Positions 32,111 to 41,789 of a stretch of 64,000 nucleotides of DNA are shown here, piece after piece. Position 1 is the first letter of the stretch; each line of letters starts with the position of its first letter. Location: the NCBI GenBank assembly GCA_947095535.1, contig OX352772.1, positions 120,893,877 to 120,957,876 of the forward strand. The letters run 5' to 3'. The position numbers and the translations under genes are program-made. This DNA is from Poecilobothrus nobilitatus (Eukaryota; Arthropoda; Insecta; Diptera; Dolichopodidae). Below the pieces are notes generated by a model that saw nothing but the letters and a program-made list of their open reading frames with translations, was not told where the DNA came from and did not search any database.

Positions 32111-33118
32111 AGTAGGTAATTCTGCACTTGGGGATGGGAAAAAATCATGCCATATCGCACCGAAGATCACGCCCCCTGACCTATATTTTGATTGATGGGT
32201 ATAATGTAGGTTATTCTTGGTTAGTAGGTCGAAAACTTATTTTGTTTGTTTTGGTTTAGGTTATAAGCATGGGTTGTTAACTTATAAGTTGCAAGTGGTT
32301 GTATAGTAGGAAATGAAGGTTATTGGTACTGTAGAAGTTGTTAGGCAAGGTTAATGAACTGAACAAGCTTAGGATATTTAGGTTTTTCAATAAATTCATT
32401 GATACTTTGTAATAGGATATCATACAAATAGAAAGATGATTTTTTCAGGTCAAATCAAGTTTATTTTTTTAAATTGCGCAAAATCGCATGCTTAATAAAA
32501 TATACCTACATACGTAAAGGAGATATAAAAGAAACGAAAAAAACTTATTTTTATTATTTATTAAGAAAAATATTCATAGGTACTTTTGAATACGAAGATG
32601 TAAATAATAAAAATAACAACAAAACGTAAACAAGAAGTAGGTACAAAGTGTATTTTTGTTTATTAAAGAAGATCAATAATTGTTGTAAGTTGTTATTATA
32701 GTTTTAAAGCTGCAAAATAAAAAAAAATAAAAATAAGAAAAATATGTTACCTATTTTAGGATATGAGTTGTTTCTCTATATTCTATATTTTGTTCTAAGT
32801 ACATATGAACATATGTTTACCTGTTGTAAAATAAATTGTTAAAACTAGTTTGACTCTTTTAAACATTGTTAAAATTTGTGAATGCAGTAAAAAAGTAAAA
32901 ATAAAAACAAAAGAAAGAAAAAAATTATATAATTATAGGTGCATCTGTTATGTAGCATTTCTTTTTTCTGTTCTATAAGAAGATTGAGAAAATAACCTGA
33001 AATCTTCGATTTTACTTTGTTTTGTTATTATTACGTTCCATTCTATGCTGTAAGAAATGAAAAAATAAAAAATAATAAAAATCAAAAAGAAGTTAATTGC
33101 TTTTGGTATCTATTTGAA
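32111..33118 (+). repeat. Polinton left TIR
   Basis: It starts AGTAGGTAATTCTGCACTTG and stays aligned with the right TIR to about TTGGTATCTATTTG near 33105-33118. It contains a single copy of the 113-bp unit (about 32254-32366). Confidence 0.9.
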
Positions 33119-33184
33119 AACAAAAATAAAACAAATTTATTTATATGTTTGAAATAATTTTGTATTTGAAAATATTTTACAATT

Positions 33185-33405
33185 TTACAGAAATCTGTGT
33201 TGCAAAATTTTTTTACGATGATCAGATGTTAAGATTTTAGAAATAGCGAGACCAACTTTTTCTATACGTCTTTTAAATCTACTTCTATCACGTGCGTATT
33301 CTTCCCAATGACCTGTCCTTGCTGATCTGTAAGCATAGACCCATGCACAACGCGAATTTCTTGTTTTATGTTGAAGTAAACTTTTTTTTTGTTATTTAAA
33401 TTCAT
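33185..33405 (-). pseudogene. Polinton small basic protein (frameshifted)
   Basis: ATG at 33405 on the minus strand (MNLNNKKKVYFNIKQEI) is followed by a frameshift. The conserved core AYRSARTGHWEEYARDRS, then RRIEKVGLAISKIL, is read in the next frame to a TAA at 33185. The same core is uninterrupted in Polinton copy 2 (12614-12805). Basic, about 70 residues, just inside the TIR. Unknown role. Confidence 0.6.
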
Positions 33406-33432
33406 ATTGTGCAAGTATGAAAATTGATGGTC

Positions 33433-33924
33433 TTAATCCAACATTTGTTCTTTTAAAAGATGCATATATACATTAAAACAATTTTTAACAGCACATCTGA
33501 AACTCTTGTTTGATAAGTGTATAGGACAATTTGAATTAAAATTTTCAATCTTTTGTAATGATGGCCAGTCTCTGCTTAGATCTTCTATTTTAACACTGTT
33601 AATGTACTTTTGAAGGAAAATTTTTTTTTGTTCTCCTTTAACATAAATTTTTTCCGCTGACTCTAAATAGTGTTTTAATATACATTTTACATCTAAATAT
33701 TCAACTAAACCGCTATTCCATTTAAGTCCATTTATTTTATTTTCGCAATACTGGTTATTATATTTCACATCTTGACTAAGCTCTTCTGCGGGGTACGGTG
33801 CTTTGAAATGATAGACAGTTGGAATTAAACTTCCTTTTTCAAGTATGGCTAACTCTTTTAATAAATATTGTTTTTCATTTCCTTGCAAAAATTGTAGGTC
33901 AACTATAAAAATTTGTTTAACCAT
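33433..33924 (-). CDS. Polinton conserved protein of unknown function
   Basis: 163 intact codons on the minus strand, divergent from the ATPase. The N-terminus IFIVDLQFLQGNEKQYLLKE and the middle NGLKWNSGLVEYLDV, then IYVKGEQKKIFL, then CPIHLSNKSFRCAVKN, follow a pattern that I know from many uncharacterised insect ORFs linked to transposons (VDLQ.F..., KELAI, HGI.W..G, IYVKG.EK). An acidic residue after a strand near the N-terminus recalls RNase H-fold nucleases, but this is speculation. A broken homologue lies in Polinton copy 2 (11641-12583). Confidence 0.75.
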   Translation of the reverse strand: MVKQIFIVDLQFLQGNEKQYLLKELAILEKGSLIPTVYHFKAPYPAEELSQDVKYNNQYCENKINGLKWNSGLVEYLDVKCILKHYLESAEKIYVKGEQKKIFLQKYINSVKIEDLSRDWPSLQKIENFNSNCPIHLSNKSFRCAVKNCFNVYMHLLKEQMLD

Positions 33925-34019
33925 GACGGAAGGTTTGTAAAAGAATGTTCAATGAAATAACTAAATTTGCATTTATATTCATTTCGAAAAAGAGCTGTTC
34001 ATATAAATATAGGTTAGTA
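33925..34019. promoter_or_regulatory. Divergent promoter region, Polinton
   Basis: 95 bp separate the divergent unknown gene and the ATPase. It includes ATATAAATATAGGTTAG (TATA-like, about 34001-34017) and ATTTATATTCATTTCGAAAAAGAGC. Both strings are conserved in Polinton copy 2 (11561-11660), although spacer DNA elsewhere in the copies has drifted. Confidence 0.55.
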
Positions 34020-34709
34020 ATGATTGTTTTAACTAATACAACTACGTTGTTTCACCCATTTACAATGATGGTGGCGGGGCCATCCTGCTGTGGTAAAACC
34101 ACATTTATTCGTAATTTAATAAAATATAAAAAAGAAAATATACTACCACATATTAATAGAATTATTTAAAGTAATCCAGACAAAAATGTTCCACTATATA
34201 TGAAAGATGTTGAATATAGTAACACTATTCCAGATTTTAATGATAAACAAGAACCTTTGTTAGTTATTATCGATGATATGATGTTAAGTTCTCATGATAA
34301 GTTTGTATGTGATTTATTTACTAGAGGATCACATCATAGAAATTTATCTGTAATATTTGTAACACAAAATGTTTTTCACCAGGGTAAATTTTCAAGAGAT
34401 ATTTCACTCAACTGTAAATATTTAGTACTTTTCAAAAATCCAAGAGATAAATCGCAGATATTACCTCTAGCTCGCCAAATATATCCCAATCAAATTAAAG
34501 CATTTGAAAAAGTATATAATGATGTGACGTCAGTCCCATATGGCTATATATTAATAGATCTTACTTGTAATGATATATTTCGATTAAGAAGTGATATATT
34601 TGGGAAAGGTTTGTGTTATTGTACGATAGATCAATTAGAACAATTTGGGGAGGAATATGAAACGTTTAAGGACAAATCGACATATATTGCACCTATTAAA
34701 AACCTCTAA
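34020..34709 (+). pseudogene. Polinton genome-packaging ATPase (A32/FtsK-HerA type), one stop
   Basis: ATG at 34020 is preferred because the protein then starts shortly before Walker A (MVAGPSCCGKTT), as usual for this family. Walker B is LLVIIDDMM near 34258-34284, followed by GSHHRNLSVIFVTQN (arginine-finger/sensor region) and LFKNPRDKSQ. About 229 codons are all in one frame except for an in-frame TAA at 34167-34169. Family role: ATP-driven loading of viral DNA into the capsid. The gene overlaps the next one by about 50 bp. Confidence 0.9.
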
Positions 34710-34980
34710 ACCAAAATTCCAGAAAGTAATTATAAAACACTGTGACCCTGAAGTAATAAAAACATTTTACGAAATCTCTTTAAATATTTTAAAAGGTAAT
34801 TGTAATCTGAGTAAAAAAGCAACAACCCAATTACGAAAGTATAAAAAAGAATTAAGATCACTTATTTGCCGGAAAAAATCTATAAATAGCAAAAGAAAAA
34901 TTATTATTCAACGTGGTGGATTTTTACCTACACTTCTTGGTGCAATACTATCAGGGATAATCGGAAATTTTATAAAATGA
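34657..34980 (+). CDS. Polinton small protein with C-terminal hydrophobic GGF tail
   Basis: 107 intact codons if started at the ATG at 34657 (MKRLRTNRHILHLLKTSKPK), which overlaps the ATPase 3' end. The Lys/Arg-rich middle (TTQLRKYKKELRSLICRKKS) is followed by a hydrophobic tail, RGGFLPTLLGAILSGIIG. This layout is common in animal Polintons and adenovirus-like relatives, where short proteins with a (Q)xGGFL...LL tail are encoded among capsid genes. A membrane-active or virion-core role is plausible but not shown. Confidence 0.7.
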   Translation: MKRLRTNRHILHLLKTSKPKFQKVIIKHCDPEVIKTFYEISLNILKGNCNLSKKATTQLRKYKKELRSLICRKKSINSKRKIIIQRGGFLPTLLGAILSGIIGNFIK

Positions 34981-35004
34981 ATACATAATACAACATTTAC
35001 TAAA

Positions 35005-35670
35005 ATGATAATTTTAAAACCTGAGGTTTATGAAAGAATGAAGCAAAATGCAGAGATTGAACTCAATGAATTGGATAAAAATATGAAAAAAATATTGTCA
35101 AATAAACATCTCACGGATACTCAAAAATGGTATTTATACAGACAAAATTTATTTAAAATAAGAAACAAAAAACGACAACTTCCTAGAAATAAAGAGGAGA
35201 AAATAAAAATTACGGAAACAAAAGGTACTCAAACTCGTGCAAAACCAATGTATATAGATGCGGAAACTCAATCGCATTTTCCTAAATATAAGAATGTTGG
35301 AATACAAGTTGTTCCTGAAGAAGAAGAAGTATATAAAAAAGAAGCTGATGGCGCAGTATTTGATGATGAAATTCAGGAAAATGTTTTAACAAAAGCATTG
35401 TCAGCTGCTTCAGTTGGAGAACGTCTTAGAAAAAGAAAATAAATTAGAAATCAAAATGTACAAATTTTTGAAACTGATACAGGAGATATTATAACTGTTC
35501 CTTTAGATAGCCCAAGCCCACCAACGAAAAAAGAAAAAACCATAAATAGCAAAGAGTTGAATAATGCATCAAGACGTGTTTTAAGGTCAGCAGTAGGTAA
35601 TACTCAAACAGAACTTAATTTTCCAATTCGTAAAAATAAATCTACAAGCTCATGGACAACATACAAGTAA
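35005..35670 (+). pseudogene. Polinton charged protein, one in-frame stop
   Basis: 145 codons run to a TAA at 35440-35442. The same frame then continues to 35670 and overlaps the penton gene start by about 19 bp, so the gene was probably 221 codons. It is rich in Lys, Glu and Gln, with coiled-coil-like stretches near the N-terminus (ELDKNMKKILSNKHLTDTQK) and a Pro/Lys segment near the end (PLDSPSPPTKKEK). A similar position upstream of the minor capsid gene is seen in other Polintons. A scaffold-like role is only a guess. Confidence 0.65.
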
Positions 35671-36575
35671 ATGATGAATTTTATGTCACTTTACTCAGTG
35701 ATTCATCTATCAACTATTATCCAGAAAATTCATTATCATCTTTTACAAATAAAATGAATAAATACATGTGTGATTCAAGGTGGAAAGTCGGTATTTCAGA
35801 AATGTATGTTAATGATTTCGTTCCAAATGTGTATGGTGAAGAATGGAAAAAAAGTACTCAAATATTTATTAAAGGTATGCAGAAAGATATGATAGGAGTA
35901 GGAACATCATATATTCCATACATAGAAAAACAAATGATATGCGACTGGAAAGTTTTTCTACTACCAACACTAATTCAAAATATACGCCCACTTAATAGGT
36001 TTACAATAAAAGAAGTTGAACGACAGTTGATTTGAGTAATTTTTAATTTTATAAACGATGAAGTTCATTATACACAACCAATAAAAGCTGAGGAGATGCC
36101 TAAAAATTTAAGTTACACCACAATATGTGTTACCAAGCCTAAAATAGATATAAAAATAAGAGCAAATTACGCTTATACTCTCGAAAGACTTTTGACAACA
36201 TGTTTCAATCAAGTATCTTTTAAAGTTACAGATTTTAAAAAAAATAAATCACGTGTAATGGAAGCTTTCAAAACTTTTATAGATAGTGTACAATTGATTC
36301 CCATTAGTAAACCAGATATGTTTTTTATATACACAGATATAATTGAACCGCAAAAAATAGGTGATAAAGATATAAGGTGTTTAAGATCTGTTAACATACA
36401 AAATTCTTTCACTGATACTGTAAAAGAATTCAGTAATATTCAATATTGCAATTTGGAGAAATCATTTAATAACATTTTATTACTTTTATATGATAAATAT
36501 GGATACAAAATAAACTTTTCCTTGAACTATTGGATCCAACAAAAATTGTATTACATTTTAAAAAAGTATAAATAA
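35652..36575 (+). pseudogene. Polinton minor capsid (penton-like) protein, one stop
   Basis: ATG at 35652. The N-terminus EFYVTLLSDSSINYYPENSL, then FTNKMNKYM...WKVGISEMYVNDF, is the typical start of the single-jelly-roll penton proteins of animal Polintons. The C-terminal half has FIYTDIIEPQKIGDKDIRCL, also typical. One in-frame TGA at 36033-36035 interrupts an otherwise open frame of about 307 codons. Role: forms the five-fold vertices of the predicted icosahedral capsid. The frame runs somewhat past the usual C-terminus. Confidence 0.85.
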
Positions 36576-36617
36576 AAGCGATTTTACAAAACTATATATT
36601 ATTTTATTTTATTCATT

Positions 36618-36881
36618 ATGAAGAGAGCGTACTACAAATATTATTTAGTTCAATCAGGAAAAGGTCTTGAGGATATTGGTCCTTTGTTACACTCAATTGT
36701 ACCTTACCAAAGGGGACGAGGGTTAGGGAGCTTTTTCGGTGGTCTTTTTAGATATTTAAAACCAATATTTACGTCAGGAGCTAATATATTAAAAAAAGAG
36801 GTTATTAACTCTGGTATTAATGCATTATCTGATATTGCCAAAGTTAATAACAAAAACAAACAAAAAGATATTTTTGAATAA
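36618..36881 (+). CDS. Polinton pX/pVI-like virion peptide
   Basis: 87 intact codons. The N-terminus is basic/aromatic (MKRAYYKYYLVQSGKGLE), followed by RGRGLGSFFGGLFRYLKPIF and a GKE-like stretch (LKKEVINSGINALSDIA). The Gly-rich basic motif before an amphipathic Phe/Leu segment is characteristic of adenovirus pX/pVI-like peptides reported for Polintons and adintoviruses. Those proteins bind DNA or disrupt membranes. It ends two bases before the capsid ORF, so co-expression is likely. Confidence 0.8.
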   Translation: MKRAYYKYYLVQSGKGLEDIGPLLHSIVPYQRGRGLGSFFGGLFRYLKPIFTSGANILKKEVINSGINALSDIAKVNNKNKQKDIFE

Positions 36882-36883
36882 TT

Positions 36884-38185
36884 ATGATTGAATGTATGAA
36901 ATCAGAGCTTGATATTGTTAAAACCCAGCCTATTCAGTCAAGTATTTTACGATCTGAAGAAGTTTCCTATAACCCTATTGCTTCTTTAGATAATCCATCT
37001 GTCATAGAATTAGTTTCTCTAGGGGACGGTGATATATATAGAGACTTGTCTTCGACATATCTAAAATTAAAAGTCCAAATTTTAAAAAAAGATGGAACTC
37101 AATGGAATAAAGATAAAAAAAATGATGGAACACCTATACAACAACCAAGTGTGGTTAATAATATGTTACATTCATTAATAAAACAATGCAATGTTCAACT
37201 AAATGGAAAGAATATATCTCCATCAGATGGTAATTATCATTACAGAGCTTATATTGAATCATTGTTAAATTATGGTACAGATGCCGCTACAACGCATTTG
37301 GAGTGTGGTGGATGGATGCTAGATAAGCTAAATATAGCAAAAACAGATAATAGTGGTTCAAAAGAACGTCAAAAATTATACCAAATTAGCAATGTAGTGG
37401 AACTTATGGAGAAACTACATTTAGATATGTTTAACCAACCTACACTTCTCATAAACAATGTCAATGTTCGAGTTGTCATAACATTAGAAAAACCAGATTT
37501 TTACCTCTTTGCAGATGATACTGATGAATCTCAACTGAAAATTTTAGAAGCCACTTTATTTATGAGACATGTAACAATTAATCCTAGTGTACTATTAGCA
37601 CATAATGCTGTATTGGAAAAAACTAATACCAAATACAATTACAAACGGGTAGAGGTAAAAACTTTTACCATTCCACAGAATAGTTCATCAATATCACTTG
37701 ATAATGTTTTTATTGGACAGTTACCAAACACAATCACTTTTTGTATGACAGAAAATACAGGTTACTCTGGAACAAGGTCAAAAAACCCATACAATTTTAA
37801 ACATTTTGATATTTCACAATTTGTGTTAAACGTAAATGGTGTTCAAATACCTAATTCAGCAATTGAAACCAGTTTTTCAGATGAAAATAATTGCTGTACA
37901 AGAGCATACAGTACACTTTTTTCAGAAACTGGAATTTACCATAATGATAAAGGTCATCAGATAACAAAAACCATGTTTAGTAATGGGTTTTTCATTCTAG
38001 CTTTTGATTTAACTCCAGATGCATCAGGAAATGAAGTGTGTCAAGGTCTACTAAATCAAGGTGCAGTTAGAATTGAGGCAAGGCTATCAAAACCACTTAC
38101 ATCTACACTGACTGCTATTGTTTATGGAGAATTTGATGCAAGTTTACAAATTAATAAAAACCGAAATATATTCTCAAACCTATAA
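36884..38185 (+). CDS. Polinton major capsid protein (double jelly-roll)
   Basis: 433 codons without interruption, the best-preserved gene of the element. A second ATG at 36896 (MKSELDIVKTQPIQSSIL) may be the true start. NPSVIELVSLGDGDIYRDLS, then STYLKLKVQI, is the N-terminal jelly-roll strand block. VNNMLHSLIKQCNVQLNGK and YHYRAYIESLLNYG follow, as in animal Polinton capsids. The C-terminal half (VFIGQLPNTITFCM ... FDLTPD ... LSKPLTSTLTAIVYGEFD) forms the second jelly roll. Length fits the family. It assembles as pseudo-hexameric trimers. The identification is strong, although database comparison was not possible. Confidence 0.9.
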   Translation: MIECMKSELDIVKTQPIQSSILRSEEVSYNPIASLDNPSVIELVSLGDGDIYRDLSSTYLKLKVQILKKDGTQWNKDKKNDGTPIQQPSVVNNMLHSLIKQCNVQLNGKNISPSDGNYHYRAYIESLLNYGTDAATTHLECGGWMLDKLNIAKTDNSGSKERQKLYQISNVVELMEKLHLDMFNQPTLLINNVNVRVVITLEKPDFYLFADDTDESQLKILEATLFMRHVTINPSVLLAHNAVLEKTNTKYNYKRVEVKTFTIPQNSSSISLDNVFIGQLPNTITFCMTENTGYSGTRSKNPYNFKHFDISQFVLNVNGVQIPNSAIETSFSDENNCCTRAYSTLFSETGIYHNDKGHQITKTMFSNGFFILAFDLTPDASGNEVCQGLLNQGAVRIEARLSKPLTSTLTAIVYGEFDASLQINKNRNIFSNL

Positions 38186-38222
38186 ATAGCATACATAAAA
38201 GTAAATTTGAATATTTGACAAA

Positions 38223-38556
38223 ATGTCACTGTCTTGCGCACTTCTGGATGTAACATTTTGTAGTGATGATAATAATACCTTGTTTTCGAAAGATATTTGT
38301 ATAGTTGGTTTTAAAGAACCTTGTAAAAAAGTTTGTAAAAGAGCTCAAGTATAAATTTCCAACTAGGGATTTTATAAATGATAATTTTGATAATTACTCT
38401 TTTGGAACTGTGTACAACGATAAAATAAATAAAGAGCTCTGTCAAATACTAGAAAAATTTGATGTTATTATAACAAATAAAAAAATCAAAAAAGAGTTTT
38501 TATCAAATTATATTAAAGAAACAACTAAAGTATATGACTTGAGTCAATTTGATTGA
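38223..38556 (+). pseudogene. Polinton unknown protein, frameshifted
   Basis: ATG at 38223 opens MSLSCALLDVTFCSDDNNTL ... VGFKEP, then a frameshift near 38310 leads into 38305-38556 (KKFVKELKYKFPTRDFINDN ... LSNYIKETTKVYDLSQFD). No motif is recognised. The stop overlaps the protease start in TGATG (38554-38558), which suggests that the two are expressed together. Confidence 0.55.
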
Positions 38557-39024
38557 TGAATACCCTAGAGATAAGTGACGTATTAGGATGTAACAAACAC
38601 ACACGTTAATTTTTTAAAGGAGTTTTTGCTCTGGATCAACTCCCCAGAATAATTGAAAAACAAACTTTTTTAATTGTAAACACTGATAAATCAAAAGATC
38701 CGGGAACACATTGCTTAGCTATTTTTAAGGCTGTGTTGAATATTTTGATTCGTTTGGTAGAAATAGAAATTTTAAGTTACTTAAAAAAACCAATGTATAA
38801 TTTTTAATAAGAAACAGTTACAAAGTAACTATTCAGATGTCTGTGGGCAATATTGTTGTGTTTATACGTGGTATAGATGTTGCGGTTATAGTATGAACGC
38901 TTTTTTAAAAAAATTTAATAAAGGAAATCAACTAGAAAACGATAAGTATATTTTAAGTACCTTTCAAAATGTATTTGGAAAATATAACTCATTACAAATT
39001 TGTGTTCCTAAAACGTATAAATAA
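38556..39024 (+). pseudogene. Polinton adenain-like cysteine protease, broken
   Basis: The ATG shares an A with the preceding stop (TGATG). Blocks of the C5 (adenain) family are visible in order but in different frames: FFKGVFALDQLP, IVNTDKSKDPGTHCLAIF with the catalytic histidine, VEYFDSFG (acidic residue) near 38733-38756, and SDVCGQYCCVY with the catalytic cysteine near 38835-38870. An early in-frame stop and at least two frameshifts inactivate it. The residue after the catalytic His is Cys where Trp is usual. Family role: maturation cleavage of virion proteins. Confidence 0.85.
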
Positions 39025-39062
39025 TAAAAACAATATAAACAGGTTTTAGTAAAATTAAAGGA

Positions 39063-39518
39063 ATGGAAGCACCAGGTCAGAACACAAATTTATTGTTAAG
39101 TTACACATATTTTCTCAATAAGAGTCATACATTAAAAATTGCTGTTGGATTTGACTGTGAGTCATTTGAAGCCTCAAGTATAATTCACCGTATTGGTAAA
39201 AAGTCAATTGTCTTAAAATATCATGAATGGAATAAATTTTATTACGAATTTAACAAAAACTCGATAATAAAAGATATAAAACAGAACTTTCATCATGGAC
39301 TGAAATCAGCGAACGGACAAAGTATAAGTATTAACAAAGAAGAAGCAGAGCAGTTTTACAATTTAAGCGATTTTCTCCACGCAGTGATGATCTATTATAA
39401 ATCTGCTGAGTTAAATGTAAAAGACTATGTTCAGGAATATCTAAATTTATGTGTCGAACAACAAGTATTTAGGTTAGAAAGAGAAATTTATGTACCAATA
39501 CAACGTTTTAATGTATAA
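39063..39518 (+). CDS. Polinton unknown protein (151 aa)
   Basis: Intact frame with an ATG at 39063 (MEAPGQNTNLLLSYTYFL). The segment LKIAVGFDCESFEASSIIHR, then KKSIVLKYHEWNKFY, looks like a small beta-rich domain, and the C-terminal half is helical in character (EEAEQFYNLSDFLHAVMIYY). EWNKFY in the middle is faintly reminiscent of ssDNA-binding coactivator (PC4-like) folds, but this is weak. It lies after the protease at the end of the plus-strand structural block. Confidence 0.6.
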   Translation: MEAPGQNTNLLLSYTYFLNKSHTLKIAVGFDCESFEASSIIHRIGKKSIVLKYHEWNKFYYEFNKNSIIKDIKQNFHHGLKSANGQSISINKEEAEQFYNLSDFLHAVMIYYKSAELNVKDYVQEYLNLCVEQQVFRLEREIYVPIQRFNV

Positions 39519-39687
39519 TGTAATTATTCAAGGTTATTTTTTGAAATTCCTGTAATTTTAAAGGAACAAATCTGTAATATACTACATAAAACAAACAAAA
39601 TAAATCACAACAAATAATATAAAAATTTTTATTTTTTATTTATATGTTTTAGATAGACAAATATTTTTCTGTACACCTTTCATTAGA
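39519..39687. terminator. Convergent 3' region between two Polinton genes
   Basis: AT-rich DNA between convergent genes, with AAAATAAATCACAAC (near 39599) and TTTTTATTTTTTATTTA (near 39630), which could serve as polyadenylation signals for the two strands. Inferred from position and motif only. Confidence 0.35.
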
Positions 39688-39987
39688 TTATTTAATTAAA
39701 ATATTTAGGATTATTAAATCATTGAAATAATCAAGATCTCCCTGCTGATTATTTATGTCCCAAATTTCATTAAATGGAACTGCTTCCTCATCTTCCTCAA
39801 TTTCTTCTTCCACTTCTTCTTCTTCGTCTTCTAATTCAACTATCTGGAACGGTGGTATAAATTCCTCAGTTTCTGCTAAATCTTCGTCGTCCATGGTGGA
39901 CATTATTTCATTTTCTTGTATCTGATCTTGTGTATTTACATCATCTACAGTTTCTTTAAATGGAAATGATGTGGAATCAGGCAGCAT
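39688..39987 (-). CDS. Polinton acidic protein (99 aa)
   Basis: Minus-strand frame MLPDSTSFPFKETVDDV ... VELEDEEEEVEEEIEEDEEA ... NEIWDINNQQGDLDYFN. More than a third of the middle is Glu/Asp. It is convergent with 39063-39518 and divergent from the integrase. Function unknown. Acidic tails occur in histone- or DNA-mimic proteins, but nothing specific is visible. Confidence 0.5.
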   Translation of the reverse strand: MLPDSTSFPFKETVDDVNTQDQIQENEIMSTMDDEDLAETEEFIPPFQIVELEDEEEEVEEEIEEDEEAVPFNEIWDINNQQGDLDYFNDLIILNILIK

Positions 39988-40177
39988 TTCAGTGAGTTGT
40001 TGAGCAGTCAGAATGGAAGTGAATTAAATTTGACAATAAAAGTTGAGTTATATACTCATGTAGAAAAGTATAAAAGCAAATTAAACTCAATTAGATGATT
40101 AGTTTAAACCATGCTTTGGTCTATCATTTTATGTATAATAATTATTATAACATTACCTTTAACATTTTTAAAACAAA

Positions 40178-41113
40178 ATGTCAAGAGCTCAAATAGTGAC
40201 TGAAATTCATAGACAGGCAAGACGTAAATTTCTTAGAAGAAAATTCAAACAGAAAGGTCTAAATGACACGTGGCAAATCGATTTAGTCGAAATGATACCT
40301 TATGGAAAATTTAATAATGGTTATAAATATATGCTGACGGTCATTGATACTTTTTCCAAATATGCCTATGCTGAACCTGTGAGAACAAAAAATGCTGAAA
40401 ATGTTTTAAATGCCTTAAAAACAATTATTATTAGAGCTAAAGTTATACCAAAAAATATTCACTCTGATCAAGGCAAGGAATTTTTTAATTTACAATTTCA
40501 AAATTATATGAAACAAAAATCAATTAATCATTATCACACATTTAGCGAATTAAAAGCATCAATTGTTGAACGATTTAACCGTACATTGAAAAATTCTATG
40601 TGGAAAAAATTTAGTTTACACGGGAATTATAAATGGTTATCTATTATACAATCATTAATAAAAGAATATAGTTCAACAAAACATAGCACAACAAAACTTC
40701 CTCCTAAAAAAATTACAAAAAAAAACGAAAAAAATATACTGCGGAATATATATATATATATATATATACCGAGCCTAAAATTTTTCAAAAAAGTAAATAT
40801 AAAACTGGAAATTTTGTAAGAATAAGTAAATATAAAGGTCATTTCGAAAAAGGTTATCAACCGAATTGGTCAACTGAAGTATTTAAGATTGATAAAATCA
40901 ATAATACTTATCCTGTTACATATCAATTATCGGACTTATACTGATACGCCAATTTCTGGGGGTTTTTATCAAGCTGAGCTTACACCTGTAAAATACCCAG
41001 ATACTTATCTTGTAGAAAAAATTCTGAAAAAGCAAGGAAATAGAGTTTTTGTTAAATGGATAGGCCTTGATGAAACACATAATACTTGGATAAATTCAAC
41101 AAATATTGTTTAA
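40178..41113 (+). pseudogene. Polinton integrase (DDE, retroviral type) with chromodomain, broken
   Basis: The core is open (40178-40819): DTWQIDLVEM (first D), NIHSDQGKEFF (second D) and KASIVERFNRT (E), with 33 residues between the last two. The frame is lost at an (AT)n run (40749-40768). The SH3-like region (GNFVRISKYKGHFEKGY) and a C-terminal chromodomain (YLVEKILKKQGNRVFVKWIG ... NTWINSTNIV, 40990-41113) follow in other frames. Role: inserts the element at 6-bp staggered sites; the chromodomain may bias it to modified chromatin. Confidence 0.9.
40749..40768. repeat. (AT)n microsatellite inside the integrase
   Basis: ATATATATATATATATATAT occurs where the integrase frame is lost. Slippage here is the likely inactivating event. 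Confidence 0.7.
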
Positions 41114-41300
41114 TATCTGTAAAATAAAACTCTAATAAGCACCTGAAAATAAAACTTGAAAACATCTGAAAAATAAAATAAAATCTTAACATCTGAAAAA
41201 TGAAATAAAATCTTAACATCTGACAAATGAAAATAAATTAAAAACAGTAGTCACCACGTTCTTCTTTTAAATTTAATTGGCTTTCCTCATTTATGAGATA

Positions 41301-41789
41301 TTAATTTTTTTCGATTTTCTCACGGAAATCATTATCTTCCAATACCCCAACTTTTTGATGCGGTATAAATATAATATTATTTAGGGTCTCGAAGACCCAT
41401 TTTTCACAGTAAACGGTGTTTAACTTTTTAATTTTATTTATTTTATAGAGCCTACTTGGCTCCATATCTTTAACTTTTAAAAATTTTTTTAAATTTTTTT
41501 TTTTTAAATTAAATAATTCCACCAGTTTTTTTTTTCTGATGGGATTTGATGTTGCCTTACTCTGATAATCTTGTTGTTGTTGTAGTTGCTGTTGTTGTAG
41601 TTGCTCTTGCTGCTGTTGCTGCGGTTGTTGCTGTTGTTGTGATTGTTGATGATGATGCTGTTGATGTAGTTGTTGTTGTTGTTGATGAAGATGAGTAGAA
41701 GCGTCATTTTAATTTTTCGCCTTTCTCCTTTTCACAGGAAGACGCACTGCTGTACTAGTAGTAGCAGTTGCAGCCTCTTCTGCAGTCAT
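41301..41789 (-). pseudogene. Polinton Gln-rich protein, one in-frame stop
   Basis: Minus-strand ATG at 41789 (MTAEEAATATTSTAVRLPVK). An in-frame TAA at about 41710 follows, and then the same frame runs to 41301: a poly-Gln/His segment of about 45 residues (HLHQQQQQLHQQHHHQQSQQ...), a basic patch (NPIRKKKLVELFNLKKKNLK) and a compact C-terminus (PSRLYKINKIKKLNTVYCEK, IIFIPHQKV). The C-terminus (Y.I..I....T.YCEKWV.....I.IP) resembles an OB-like beta domain seen in uncharacterised transposon ORFs. Divergent from the polymerase. It could serve as a replication accessory protein (inference). Confidence 0.55.

Noticed and set aside
41504..41707. Asn-rich minus-strand ORF
   Set aside because: Out-of-frame reading of the Gln-rich gene; the Gln frame continues into a real C-terminal domain.
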